Source: an uncultured Clostridia bacterium
Lineage (GTDB): Bacteria > Bacillota > Clostridia > Oscillospirales > Oscillospiraceae
Direction of reading: 5' to 3'
Length of the DNA stretch: 64,000 nucleotides
NCBI GenBank assembly: GCA_946550725.1
Contig: CAMNQX010000005.1
Coordinates: 1 to 64,000, forward strand
Shown: positions 46,449 through 53,499 of the stretch, in pieces
How the letters are laid out: each line of letters opens with the position of its first letter
How positions within the stretch are numbered: the first letter of the stretch is position 1
Position numbers and translations under genes: made by a program
Notes under the pieces: model-generated
The model's input: only the letters and a program-made list of their open reading frames with translations
Told to the model about the DNA's origin: nothing
The model's database searches: none

Positions 46449-47455
46449 TTAAAACATCCTGATCTGAAATTCTCCGTCCAACATCTCCCAGCGAAAACGC
46501 CTGTCACCTGGAATTAGCAGGCCCTCGTCCTCCATCTGGAAACGTCGATCATAGTCGTGGACGGTGCTGGAAGTCGGTTTCCCTGATTTGTCCGGCTTGC
46601 CTGGCTTGAAGTATACCGGGCTGTCGGTGTCCCACTTTAGCAAGAGTGCCCACAGTTCCGGGTATTCTTTTCGGAGGAGACGGAGCTGGTTGACGCCCTG
46701 ATTGTGACAAAACCAGCAACCGTCCCGGCAGCCGGTCTCATAGACAGGAGCCAGGATGCCCTCATACTGACAGTAGAGACCGCACAGCCCCTCCTCGATG
46801 CCGAACTCCACCAGAGGAGCCCGCTTGCGATCCGAGAGCTGGCCGAACCGTTTAGGCTCGTCCGCCGCTATGCCGAGGTACTCCACGATATTTGTACCGC
46901 CCCTCGGGGTGGGGCCCTCCAAAAACTCGGTCTTGAGCTTCTGGCACCATTGTCCCCTTCGGTTGATGGATACCGGGAACCCATATATGCTTGAGCTTTT
47001 GGCACCAAGGCCCTCTTTGCAGAGGAAACCCCGTCGGAAGCCCTTGGTACTTTGAGTGATTTCTGGCACCAAGGCCCCCACAAGGTCGGGAAGCCTAGGA
47101 TCGTTCCCTGCTGTTTGCAGCACCCCCCCCCGCATTTTTCGGCCCTGCGCTCTGGGACACGGTAAAACATCTGCTCGTATGTTACTTTCTTTCCATCCCG
47201 CATGGCACACAGATGTTCAACCTCAATGCGGTACTTTCGCCAAACAAACTCGTCAAAGCGAGGCTCGAACTCCACCATCTTTGGGTGTTCTCCTCGTATG
47301 GTGTCGGTTGCCCACACAGTTGTCGAGGTGATCCGATCCAGCGGGAGGCCGCGGGAAACAATCACCTCCAGCATTTTCGTGCTGTCTTTTCCGCCAACGC
47401 TTACGCGGGCTATGTACTGTGTGTCTCGGCTCTGGATCGTCAGTTCTGTTCCCAC
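46449..47455 (-). pseudogene. PAPS-reductase-like gene split between two frames
   Basis: N-terminal frame from GTG 47455: YIARVSVGGKDSTKMLEV (PP-loop-like), RITSTTVWATDTIRGEHPKM, TYEQMFYRVPERR, then GFPTLWGPWCQK before drifting into nonsense. The C-terminal frame picks up at IYGFPVSINRRGQWCQKLKTEFL and continues NIVEYLGIAADEPKRFGQLS, CGLYCQYEGILAPVYETGCRDGCWFCHNQG and a good C-terminus. Between them the segment GFP...WCQKLK is present three times as degenerate copies at the DNA level. A G9 tract (47123-47131) lies in frame just before. Relatives act in sulfur/adenylyl transfer or DNA modification. Likely inactive as written. Confidence 0.75.
47123..47131 (-). repeat. G9 homopolymer in the PAPS-reductase-like gene
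   Basis: Nine G in the coding strand (KCGGGCC). In frame with the N-terminal part here. One of four G9-G10 tracts within 3 kb. Confidence 0.9.
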
Positions 47456-47466
47456 GTCTCCACCAC

Positions 47467-48378
47467 CTAGAACAAAGTCTCTTGCACTCCAGCCTGCTCT
47501 GCCTGGAATATCCGCCACTCTGCCATATCGCAGTAGTCCCGGTTGATCTCGCATCCCAAGAACTTCCGCCCTAGCCGTGTGGCCACCACGCCGACGGTCC
47601 CGCTCCCGGTAAACGGGTCTAGAACCGTGCCTCCCGCCGGGCTTCCCGCCAGTATGCACGGCTCTACCAGCTTCTCCGGGAACATAGCGATGTGGTCACA
47701 CGGCGCTTTTGTCGTGGCGACGCTCCACACATCCCGCTTGTTGCGGGTCAGCCCGTCCCCGACGGCCTTCATCGGTTTATCCTTGCCCTGTTGCCTGGTA
47801 GACCCCGCCTGACTTCCAACGTCCTGTCTCATGCGGACCACCGTACTCTCCGCCGAAAGTTCCCGGATCGCGTCCGCGTCGAAGTAGTAGCGCGGCGATT
47901 TTGTCAGGAGGAAGATGTACTCATGGCTCTTGGTGCAACGGTCCCTCACGCTCTCCGGGAGGCAGTTTGTTTTATTCCAGATGATGTCCTGGCGCAAATA
48001 CCACCCATCCGCCCGGAGGGCAAAGGCCAGCATCCAAGGGATGCCGATCAGGTCCTTGTACTTATAGCCCTTTGGGACGTGCTTTTCGGTATGACCAGCT
48101 TTGTTCCTTGTGTTCCCTGGCGGGTTTCTTCCCGACCTGGTGGCATAACTGTCTCCGATATTGACCCACAGGGTCCCGTCCTCCCGCAGGACCCGCCGGA
48201 CTTCACGGAACACATCCACCAGGCGCTCGATGTACTCCTCCGGGGTGGCCTCCATTCCGATCTGGCCGTCCGCACCATAGTCTCGGAGGTTGAAGTATGG
48301 CGGCGATGTCACGCAGGTGTGGACGCTTTCCGCTTTTATCTTTTTCAGCCCCACCTTTGCGTCCCCACAGAGGATCAC
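47467..48378 (-). CDS. Site-specific DNA methyltransferase (amino-MTase, TSPPY type)
   Basis: 303 aa. Starts MILCGDAKVGLKKIKAESVHTCVTSPPYFNLRDYG; the [S/T]PPY catalytic motif comes before the AdoMet motif (FTGSGTVGVVATRLGRKFLGCEIN) at the C-terminus, the beta-class order. It resembles N4-cytosine or N6-adenine MTases. No restriction partner is visible, so it probably protects phage DNA or regulates. Directly downstream of the MT-A70 gene. The start is preceded by AAGGGGGCGG. Confidence 0.9.
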   Translation of the reverse strand: MILCGDAKVGLKKIKAESVHTCVTSPPYFNLRDYGADGQIGMEATPEEYIERLVDVFREVRRVLREDGTLWVNIGDSYATRSGRNPPGNTRNKAGHTEKHVPKGYKYKDLIGIPWMLAFALRADGWYLRQDIIWNKTNCLPESVRDRCTKSHEYIFLLTKSPRYYFDADAIRELSAESTVVRMRQDVGSQAGSTRQQGKDKPMKAVGDGLTRNKRDVWSVATTKAPCDHIAMFPEKLVEPCILAGSPAGGTVLDPFTGSGTVGVVATRLGRKFLGCEINRDYCDMAEWRIFQAEQAGVQETLF

Positions 48379-48390
48379 ACCGCCGCCCCC

Positions 48391-48939
48391 TTAAACCTCA
48401 TCTCCCCAGGCGTCCCAGCCCGGCGCCCGCTCACGGGCGAAAAGCTCAATGCGTGGCACGTCGCCCAGCAACTCCACGATCCGCCCCCGCACCTCCGGCG
48501 GCTTTCGGCTGTGGCCTGCAAACGGGGCCTCCACGATCTGATGTACCCGGTGGCTCTTGACCCGCTCGGAGGCCTTGAACTCCTTGGAGACGCCCAGCAG
48601 GCACACCTCGGCGTTGGCCCGTGTGTAGTGCCCCATGCCCCAGTAGTTCGTCCCGCTCTTCGGATTTTTCTTGACCCACACAAACGCCGCGCCGACGTAC
48701 CTAAATCCCCACGCCTCCATAACTTGGAGCGCATCCTGGATCTTTGGGAAAGTTGCCCAAAGGAAGAGGCAAGCCCCCCCCCCAGCAACTTCGGCCACTG
48801 GCAAATTGCATATATCCTCCGTGTTCATGGTCTCGTAGTGTTGCCGCGCAATCCCTCTAGCGTTTTTCAGACCCCCAGGGTAGCTCCACGGAGGGTCTGC
48901 GTAGATGATCTGGTATTTCTTTGAAGGGAACGGGATCAT
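48391..48939 (-). CDS. MT-A70-family adenine methyltransferase
   Basis: 182 aa from ATG 48939 overlapping the upstream stop (ATGA). YQIIYADPPWSYPGG holds the DPPW catalytic motif; ACLFLWATFPKIQDALQVMEAWGFRYVGAAFVWVKKN and SRKPPEVRGRIVELLGDVPRIELFARERAPGWDAWG complete the family. Predicted N6-adenine DNA (or RNA) methylation. A G10 tract (48774-48783) codes GGG in frame here between VAEVA and ACLFLW, so this gene is ON; a G9 would break it. Confidence 0.92.
   Translation of the reverse strand: MIPFPSKKYQIIYADPPWSYPGGLKNARGIARQHYETMNTEDICNLPVAEVAGGGACLFLWATFPKIQDALQVMEAWGFRYVGAAFVWVKKNPKSGTNYWGMGHYTRANAEVCLLGVSKEFKASERVKSHRVHQIVEAPFAGHSRKPPEVRGRIVELLGDVPRIELFARERAPGWDAWGDEV
48774..48783 (-). 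repeat. G10 homopolymer in the MT-A70 gene (in frame)
   Basis: Ten G in the coding strand between GCT and CTTGCC. Loss or gain of one base would truncate the enzyme before its FLW core. Confidence 0.9.
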
Positions 48940-49331
48940 GCGTGCTCCTCCTCCCCAAGGCAAGAACCAAGCCTTATATACCCTCTCAACGGCACGTTCA
49001 GGTACAGCGCAGCGGCCTTACCCTCTACCACGAACATCCTAGCCCGCACCAGCAAGGCGTTTTGGATTGGATCCTCTGTTGCCTCTAAAAGCACTTCATC
49101 GGAGCTCAAAAGTTCTTTTGCCAGCGCCTCGCACAGACGGTTCTTGCCGTACCACACCAACTCCGGCACCTGCATTTTGGTTCTCTCCCAGTCGTCCAGT
49201 CGGCAGGTGGCTTGTAATATGCGATACGAAATATCCGCCTTTACAGGGTGAATGGTCTGGCTGTATTCCACGGTGTACCCGCCCAGCTTGCGGATCAGCC
49301 AAAGGCGCAGCCGTTCAAGCAGCTTTCTCAC
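48936..49331 (-). CDS. Phage protein of unknown function
   Basis: 131 aa from GTG 49331, overlapping the PemK-like stop by 4 bp. Basic N-terminal helix (RKLLERLRLWLIRKLGG), then ISYRILQATCRLDD, ELLSSDEVLLEATEDPIQNALLVRARMFV and a short Glu-rich end. No family recognised. Between toxin-like and MTase genes, coupled to both by overlaps. Confidence 0.6.
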   Translation of the reverse strand: MRKLLERLRLWLIRKLGGYTVEYSQTIHPVKADISYRILQATCRLDDWERTKMQVPELVWYGKNRLCEALAKELLSSDEVLLEATEDPIQNALLVRARMFVVEGKAAALYLNVPLRGYIRLGSCLGEEEHA

Positions 49332-49807
49332 GGGTCAATACCCCCCCCCCGCATCACACGCCCCAGCAGGGACGTGTAGAGCTCCTTGTAGGTGTCCCGC
49401 TCGGCGGTGACTTTCACCAGGTCCTCCGCCCGGTTGCCCGGCATGATCTTCACCTGGCGCACACCGCCCAGCTTGTCGCAGACCTCCCGGCGGATAGCCT
49501 CCAGCTCCTCCGACGGCAGGGAAGTGATGTAGTGGAGCAGCCTGGACTTGTCCACGGTGTAGAGCTGCCCGCACACGGCCCAGCTCTTCCTGTTCAGCCC
49601 GGACACCGGGACGCAGTTTGCCCGGCCCTCATGGTCGGAGGCGGAACACATCACCACCCACACCACGCCGTTGTTGTCGTTGAAGTTCTCGTCGCTCACG
49701 ATTACAGCAGGGCGGTCTTTCAGCATTTCGTGTCCGGTGCCGTGTGGAATGGAGCACAGATAAACCTCCCCAGGCCGAGGCAATTCGCGCAAATCATAGG
49801 TGTTCAT
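49328..49807 (-). CDS. PemK/MazF-like protein
   Basis: 159 aa from ATG 49807. PemK/MazF fold: RPGEVYLCSIPHGTGHEMLKDRPAVIVSDENFNDNNGVVWVVMCSASDH, then VPVSGLNRKSWAVCGQLYTVDKSRLLHYI. This family includes mRNA-cleaving toxins. The C-terminus extends beyond usual MazF and ends in a G10-coded RGGGIDP tail. An RHH-like small gene two genes upstream might be its antitoxin. Whether it is toxic is unknown. Confidence 0.72.
   Translation of the reverse strand: MNTYDLRELPRPGEVYLCSIPHGTGHEMLKDRPAVIVSDENFNDNNGVVWVVMCSASDHEGRANCVPVSGLNRKSWAVCGQLYTVDKSRLLHYITSLPSEELEAIRREVCDKLGGVRQVKIMPGNRAEDLVKVTAERDTYKELYTSLLGRVMRGGGIDP
49341..49350 (-). repeat. G10 homopolymer at the 3' end of the PemK-like gene
   Basis: Ten G in the coding strand. 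A one-base change would alter only the last few residues and the overlap with the next gene's GTG, possibly its coupling. Confidence 0.85.
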
Positions 49808-50013
49808 CCCTCCACCTCCAGCTTCAACCACCAAAGCGGGTCGTTGCGCTCCTCGTTGTGCGGGCAGTTCTCGGCGTCGCAGTTCTCCGACGGGCACTTA
49901 TCGCAGAACTCCCGATGGAAACGCTCGTCCCACGGCCCCTCCGCGATAGGCAGAGACCCCAGGAAATCTCCCAGGGTCTCCGGCGAGGCGGTGATCTTCT
50001 CGAAGTTCGTCAC
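49804..50013 (-). CDS. Small Cys-rich phage protein
   Basis: 69 aa. MTNFEKITASPETLGDFLGSLP, then CDKCPSENCDAENCPH, a possible metal-binding cluster, and LWWLKLEVEG. This layout is very common among small early proteins of Clostridia phages. Overlaps both neighbours by 4 bp. Role unknown. Confidence 0.65.
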   Translation of the reverse strand: MTNFEKITASPETLGDFLGSLPIAEGPWDERFHREFCDKCPSENCDAENCPHNEERNDPLWWLKLEVEG

Positions 50014-50234
50014 GCCTTCACACCTCCGCCCACCTTGCCAGCCCCCGGCGGCGTGTGCCCTTCGTAGAAGGCAAGGGCGGTCTCCATGTGCTTGAACAGC
50101 CCCATCATCACCGTGTTCTCCAGCATATACTCGATGGTGACACCGTAGCGGGCGGCTTGCGTCTCGGCGCGCTTGTAAAGGTCGCTCTCCTTGTCAACGG
50201 TCAACGTGATGTTCTGGTAATGAAAATCAGCCAT
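50010..50234 (-). CDS. Ribbon-helix-helix-like small protein (possible antitoxin)
   Basis: 74 aa, preceded by CAGGAGGACTAAATC. NITLTVDKESDLYKRAETQAARYGVTIEYMLENTVMMGL fits an RHH strand-helix-helix plan, as in Arc/MazE-type antitoxins. It lies two genes upstream of the PemK-like gene in the same overlapping string. Could also be an early regulator. Confidence 0.55.
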   Translation of the reverse strand: MADFHYQNITLTVDKESDLYKRAETQAARYGVTIEYMLENTVMMGLFKHMETALAFYEGHTPPGAGKVGGGVKA

Positions 50235-50237
50235 GAT

Positions 50238-50909
50238 TTAGTCCTCCTGTTCCACCGGCGCCACGTCCGCGGCGTCGAACAGCGTAATGTTGGTGATGGG
50301 GTCGCCCTGCTCGATCTGGTTTTCCCAGTCCATAGAGGCGATGTGCTGGATCTTCTCCAGGTCAGCCCCGGAGAACCGCCCCGGCGCGATGTAAACCGTC
50401 CAGTCCCGCCAGGCGAAGATCCCCAGCACCCCCCCAGCGGCCATGTTGGTCGTAAACTCGTCGCTCTTGCCCACGGTCTTGAAGTCGATGATCTTCAAGA
50501 GCTCCACGTCGAAGGCGTATACCTCGCCCTTCTCGGTCTGGTAGAGCTGCCAGCGGTCCCGGTAGATCACCGGGATCTTCTTCATGGGAATCGCACCCTT
50601 GTGGGCGTCCGGCAGGAGGCCGTTGTGCTTCTCGGCCATTTCCGGCAGCATGGCCTGGGTGGAGCCGTTCTTGTTCACCATCATGGGCTCCATCGGGAGA
50701 TAGCCCACATCCTTGACCACCTGAACAGCCGCCTCCCTGGGCAGCATATTGGTCTCACACCGAATGGCCCAGGCCGCGCCGTTGATGATGATGGTGTGGC
50801 GCTTCCACGGCCCCGCCTCGATCGTGCCAGGGATGATCTCGTACCCGCCACTCTTATATGCCGCGGTCAGCACCTTGCAAAGGCTCTTTTCATGGAGCAT
50901 ACCTTCCAT
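50238..50909 (-). CDS. Phage early protein, function unknown
   Basis: 223 aa with good ribosome site AAAGGAGAAGAAA. MEGMLHEKSLCKVLTAAYKSGGYEIIPGT; beta-rich later part KIPVIYRDRWQLYQTEKGEVYAFDVELLKII. Acidic C-terminus. No family recognised; it may be a nucleic-acid processing or anti-host factor by position among early genes. Confidence 0.6.
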   Translation of the reverse strand: MEGMLHEKSLCKVLTAAYKSGGYEIIPGTIEAGPWKRHTIIINGAAWAIRCETNMLPREAAVQVVKDVGYLPMEPMMVNKNGSTQAMLPEMAEKHNGLLPDAHKGAIPMKKIPVIYRDRWQLYQTEKGEVYAFDVELLKIIDFKTVGKSDEFTTNMAAGGVLGIFAWRDWTVYIAPGRFSGADLEKIQHIASMDWENQIEQGDPITNITLFDAADVAPVEQED

Positions 50910-50921
50910 TTTCTTCTCCTT

Positions 50922-51107
50922 TCAAATCATGTGGCACAGAGCCACGGTCACAAGGACCAGGACCCCGGCGGCCACCACAACAAACATCCCCGTCAGGAAC
51001 TTGTCCAGCCGCTCCATCCGCTCCCGGTGGCGGCGCTCCACTCGGCTCTCCGGCCTGGTGAAGGTAACGGTGACGTAGTAGGGCTTGTCCCACACTCCCT
51101 TGCTCAC
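50922..51107 (-). CDS. Small phage membrane protein
   Basis: 61 aa from GTG 51107, overlapping the upstream stop. Charged half (TRPESRVERRHRERMERLDKFL) then one hydrophobic helix (GMFVVVAAGVLVLVTVALCHMI): a single-pass tail-anchored topology. Function unknown. Confidence 0.6.
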   Translation of the reverse strand: MSKGVWDKPYYVTVTFTRPESRVERRHRERMERLDKFLTGMFVVVAAGVLVLVTVALCHMI

Positions 51108-51484
51108 GCCTCCACCCCCTCGGTCCGCCCGACCTGGATGGTGGGAGCAATCAGCGCCACGGTCAGCATGGACAGCACATTCGTCACCGGAGCCCCCAGC
51201 ATAACCGCAAGCTCCCGGATCAGGACGGCCACACCGTTCAGCGCCGCCGAAGTGCTGGAGGCCTCAATGTTCCGCGCGAAGGTCATAGACCCCGGCGTTT
51301 TCTCCAGAGTGATCTTGCAAGCCGCGGCGATGGCCGCCTGGATAGCGGCAGCGTCGTCCTCGGTCGCCTTGTCTCCCGGCGCGCCAGCCGCCACGGCGGC
51401 CTCTCCGTCCTTCTTACAGTCGCAGATTTCACCAGGATCCAGGCTTGCCCCGCAGTCTGGGCACTCTCTCGGAGCGTATCCCAT
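51104..51484 (-). CDS. Zinc-ribbon phage protein
   Basis: 126 aa, strong site AAAAAGGAGGACAGC upstream. N-terminal CPDCGASLDPGEICDCKK is a zinc-ribbon-like four-Cys motif. Later helices (AIQAAIAAACKITLEKTPGSM; LNGVAVLIRELAVMLGAPV) are Ala-rich and partly hydrophobic. Unrecognised early gene. Confidence 0.6.
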   Translation of the reverse strand: MGYAPRECPDCGASLDPGEICDCKKDGEAAVAAGAPGDKATEDDAAAIQAAIAAACKITLEKTPGSMTFARNIEASSTSAALNGVAVLIRELAVMLGAPVTNVLSMLTVALIAPTIQVGRTEGVEA

Positions 51485-51500
51485 ATCGCTGTCCTCCTTT

Positions 51501-51794
51501 TTAGGCTTCAGCAGGGCGGCGGCCCTGGTTGCGCCGGTTCTGTTGGTACACGGTCTCGCCCTGCTCTGCGCTATACTTCCGGCGGAAGTTCTTGTCCAGA
51601 ACCTCTCGACCCGCCTCGTCGTAGACCTGGCCCCTCCGCAGCTCGGTATATACCGTGGCCTGGCTGATCCCCAGCTCGGCGGCGATTTCCACCGGCGCGG
51701 CGTTGTCGTCTTCCCACATCCTCTCGATCTTCTTTCGGTCGTCCAGCGTCAGGTTTTTCACTTCATTCACCTCGTTTTTATTCGCTTCCGCCAT
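51501..51794 (-). CDS. Orphan IS30-like HTH protein at the right phage end
   Basis: About 97 aa (ATG 51794; GTG 51770 is preceded by CGAGG and is an alternative; the track TTG 51803 sits in a T-run). LTLDDRKKIERMWEDDNAAPVEIAAELGISQATVYTELRRGQVYDEAG matches the HTH_38/IS30 recognition domain (compare STIYRELRRG in the left-end transposase), without any catalytic core. It may bind the same terminal repeats or promoters. First gene of the early string. Confidence 0.7.
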   Translation of the reverse strand: MAEANKNEVNEVKNLTLDDRKKIERMWEDDNAAPVEIAAELGISQATVYTELRRGQVYDEAGREVLDKNFRRKYSAEQGETVYQQNRRNQGRRPAEA

Positions 51795-51808
51795 ATCCGG
51801 CAAAAAAA

Positions 51809-51844
51809 TAATGCAGAAAAAGGTCTAAAAACCTTTTCTGCATT
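51809..51844 (-). terminator. Hairpin plus T-run inside the right terminus
   Basis: AATGCAGAAAA(A)GGT pairs with ACCTTTTCTGCATT (14 bp, one bulge) around CTAAAA. On the minus strand it is followed by ATTTTTTT, so it should stop leftward transcription entering from the host. Its outer arm is also part of the right terminal repeat. Confidence 0.7.
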
Positions 51845-51859
51845 TAATGTACTACTTCA
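51834..51859. repeat. Right terminal inverted repeat of the phage
   Basis: Read inward on the minus strand: TGAAGTAGTACA then TTAAATGCAGAAAA, abutting the right direct repeat. It mirrors the left end (10239-10266). A -10-like TTAAAT or TACATT lies here, pointing into the early genes. Confidence 0.75.
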
Positions 51860-51876
51860 CAGGTAACCCCAGAGAC
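51860..51876. repeat. Right 17-bp direct repeat (attR core or target duplication)
   Basis: CAGGTAACCCCAGAGAC, identical to 10222-10238. The next host promoter starts 12 bp further on. Confidence 0.9.
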
Positions 51877-51887
51877 GCTTTCTCCCC

Positions 51888-51916
51888 TTGCCTTTCTTTT
51901 TTATCTTTGCTATAAT
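51888..51916 (+). promoter_or_regulatory. Sigma-A promoter TTGCCT-17-TATAAT
   Basis: TTGCCT (51888-51893), 17 bp, then perfect TATAAT (51911-51916), about 28 bp before the M50 protease start. It lies outside the phage, so the downstream operon keeps its own promoter. Confidence 0.8.
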
Positions 51917-51943
51917 AAGGTATTCTGGAATTGCTGTCGGGAG

Positions 51944-52648
51944 GTGGACAAGCTGAGTTCCCTGCAAAATTTCCTTCAGAGCTTTGACCTGCACGCCTTT
52001 CTCATAACGGTCTTTTCCGCTGCGGCCGCTCTGTTCTGCCTCACCGTCCACGAGCTGTCCCACGGCGCGGTGGCCTACGCCCTGGGCGACCCCACCGCCA
52101 AAGACGAAGGGCGGCTCACCCTCAACCCCATCAAGCACATCGACCCCCTGGGCCTGGTGCTGATGATCACCGCCCATGTGGGTTGGGCCAAGCCCGTGCC
52201 GGTGGATATGCGCTACTTTAAGCATCCCAAGCGGGGCATGGCCCTCACCGCCCTGGCGGGTCCGGCCTCCAACTTCCTGCTGGCGTGGGTGTTTTTGCTG
52301 CTGGCCAGTCTGCTGCTCCGGGTGCTCTCCCTCTCCGCCCCGTGGCAGCTCTATGTGCTCATCTTTCTAGTCAATGCCGCGCTGCTGTCCATCGGCCTGG
52401 GGGTGTTCAACCTGTTCCCCATCCCACCCCTGGACGGCTCCAAGATCCTGTTTTCCTTCCTCCCCGACAAAATTTACTACACCATCCTCCGCTACGAGCG
52501 TTATATCATGCTCCTGCTGCTGGCGCTGGTGTGGTTCGGGGTGTTCAGCGGGCCGCTTTCCACGCTGATCCTCTGGGCGCTTCGCGGCCTCTGTTTCCTC
52601 AGCGGCCTGCCCTTTGATTCCGCTTTGCTCCTGTTGGCCATGGCGTAG
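51944..52648 (+). CDS. Site-2 protease-like M50 metallopeptidase
   Basis: 234-aa membrane protein. Zinc motif HELSH (TVHELSHGAVAY) in the first hydrophobic helix, then LNPIKHIDPLG and the second metal motif NLFPIPPLDGSKI; four to six hydrophobic segments. Matches the short S2P/RseP-like family (YwhC/Rv2869-type) without PDZ. Substrate unknown. The GTG start lies very near GGGAGG, so the exact start is uncertain. First gene of the scpAB operon. Confidence 0.88.
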   Translation: MDKLSSLQNFLQSFDLHAFLITVFSAAAALFCLTVHELSHGAVAYALGDPTAKDEGRLTLNPIKHIDPLGLVLMITAHVGWAKPVPVDMRYFKHPKRGMALTALAGPASNFLLAWVFLLLASLLLRVLSLSAPWQLYVLIFLVNAALLSIGLGVFNLFPIPPLDGSKILFSFLPDKIYYTILRYERYIMLLLLALVWFGVFSGPLSTLILWALRGLCFLSGLPFDSALLLLAMA

Positions 52649-52672
52649 CGTTTTGATTTTTCTGCCGGAAAG

Positions 52673-53485
52673 GTGGTGAGGGCCGTGGAGGAATTGACCT
52701 TCCATCTGGAAAAGGTGGTCAAGGCGAAGGCCGACGATCTGGAGGACTTTAACGGCCCTCTGGATCTGATCCTCAGCCTGCTCTCCAAAAACAAAATGGA
52801 GATCAAGGACATTCAGATCTCCCTGATCCTGGAACAGTATCTGGCCTGGATGGAGCGGCGCAAGGCCCTGGACCTGGACGTGGCCAGCGAGTTCGTCACC
52901 ATGGCCGCCCACCTGGTGTATATCAAGACCCGAATGCTCCTGTCCATCAACGACGAGGAGGCCATGAGCGAGATGGAACAGCTCATCGCCTCCCTGGAGG
53001 AGCATCAGCGGGCGGAAAGTTATTTGAAGATCAAGGCTGTAGCGCCTCAACTTGGGGAACGCTATCTCTATGGCCGGGACTACATCACCAAAGGTCCCGA
53101 GCACCTGCCCGTGAATCGGATCTACCGCTACCAGCACCAGCCAAACGACCTCTTCCGCGCCATTTCCAACGTGTTGGAGCGGGTGGACAACCACCTACCG
53201 CCGCCCCTGGCGGCCTTTGAGGGCATCGTGGGCCGGGAGCCGTACCCGGTGAGCGACAAGGCCAGCGAGGTCATCGCCCGCCTGCGCACCTTCGGCGTGG
53301 CCCGGTTCCTCTCCCTCTTTCAGGGGAGCCGCTCCCGCAGCGAGATCGTGGCCACCTTTTTGGCCGTTTTGGAGCTGTGCAAGGCCTGCCGGGTGATGCT
53401 GGCGGGCACCGCCGAGGACTGCACCGTCACCTGTATCGACGACACGGACGAAGAGCTGACCGACATCTCGGTAGACGCATATTAA
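52673..53485 (+). CDS. scpA: Segregation and condensation protein A
   Basis: About 270 aa kleisin of the SMC-ScpAB condensin. LTFHLEKVVKAKADDLEDFNGPLDLILSLLSKNKMEIKDIQISLILEQYLAWM is the typical N-terminal kleisin region; LASEFVTMAAHLVYIKTRMLL-like and the C-terminal winged helix (SRSEIVATFLAVLELCKACRV) follow. GTG 52673 is the track start; GTG 52685 has better spacing. Followed by scpB. Confidence 0.93.
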   Translation: MVRAVEELTFHLEKVVKAKADDLEDFNGPLDLILSLLSKNKMEIKDIQISLILEQYLAWMERRKALDLDVASEFVTMAAHLVYIKTRMLLSINDEEAMSEMEQLIASLEEHQRAESYLKIKAVAPQLGERYLYGRDYITKGPEHLPVNRIYRYQHQPNDLFRAISNVLERVDNHLPPPLAAFEGIVGREPYPVSDKASEVIARLRTFGVARFLSLFQGSRSRSEIVATFLAVLELCKACRVMLAGTAEDCTVTCIDDTDEELTDISVDAY

Positions 53486-53499
53486 AGGAGGCGAACGCC

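Noticed and set aside
46868-47659. N-terminal extension of the PAPS-reductase-like ORF before 47455
   Set aside because: The first 68 codons overlap the methyltransferase in another frame; a GTG after its stop is a more likely start.
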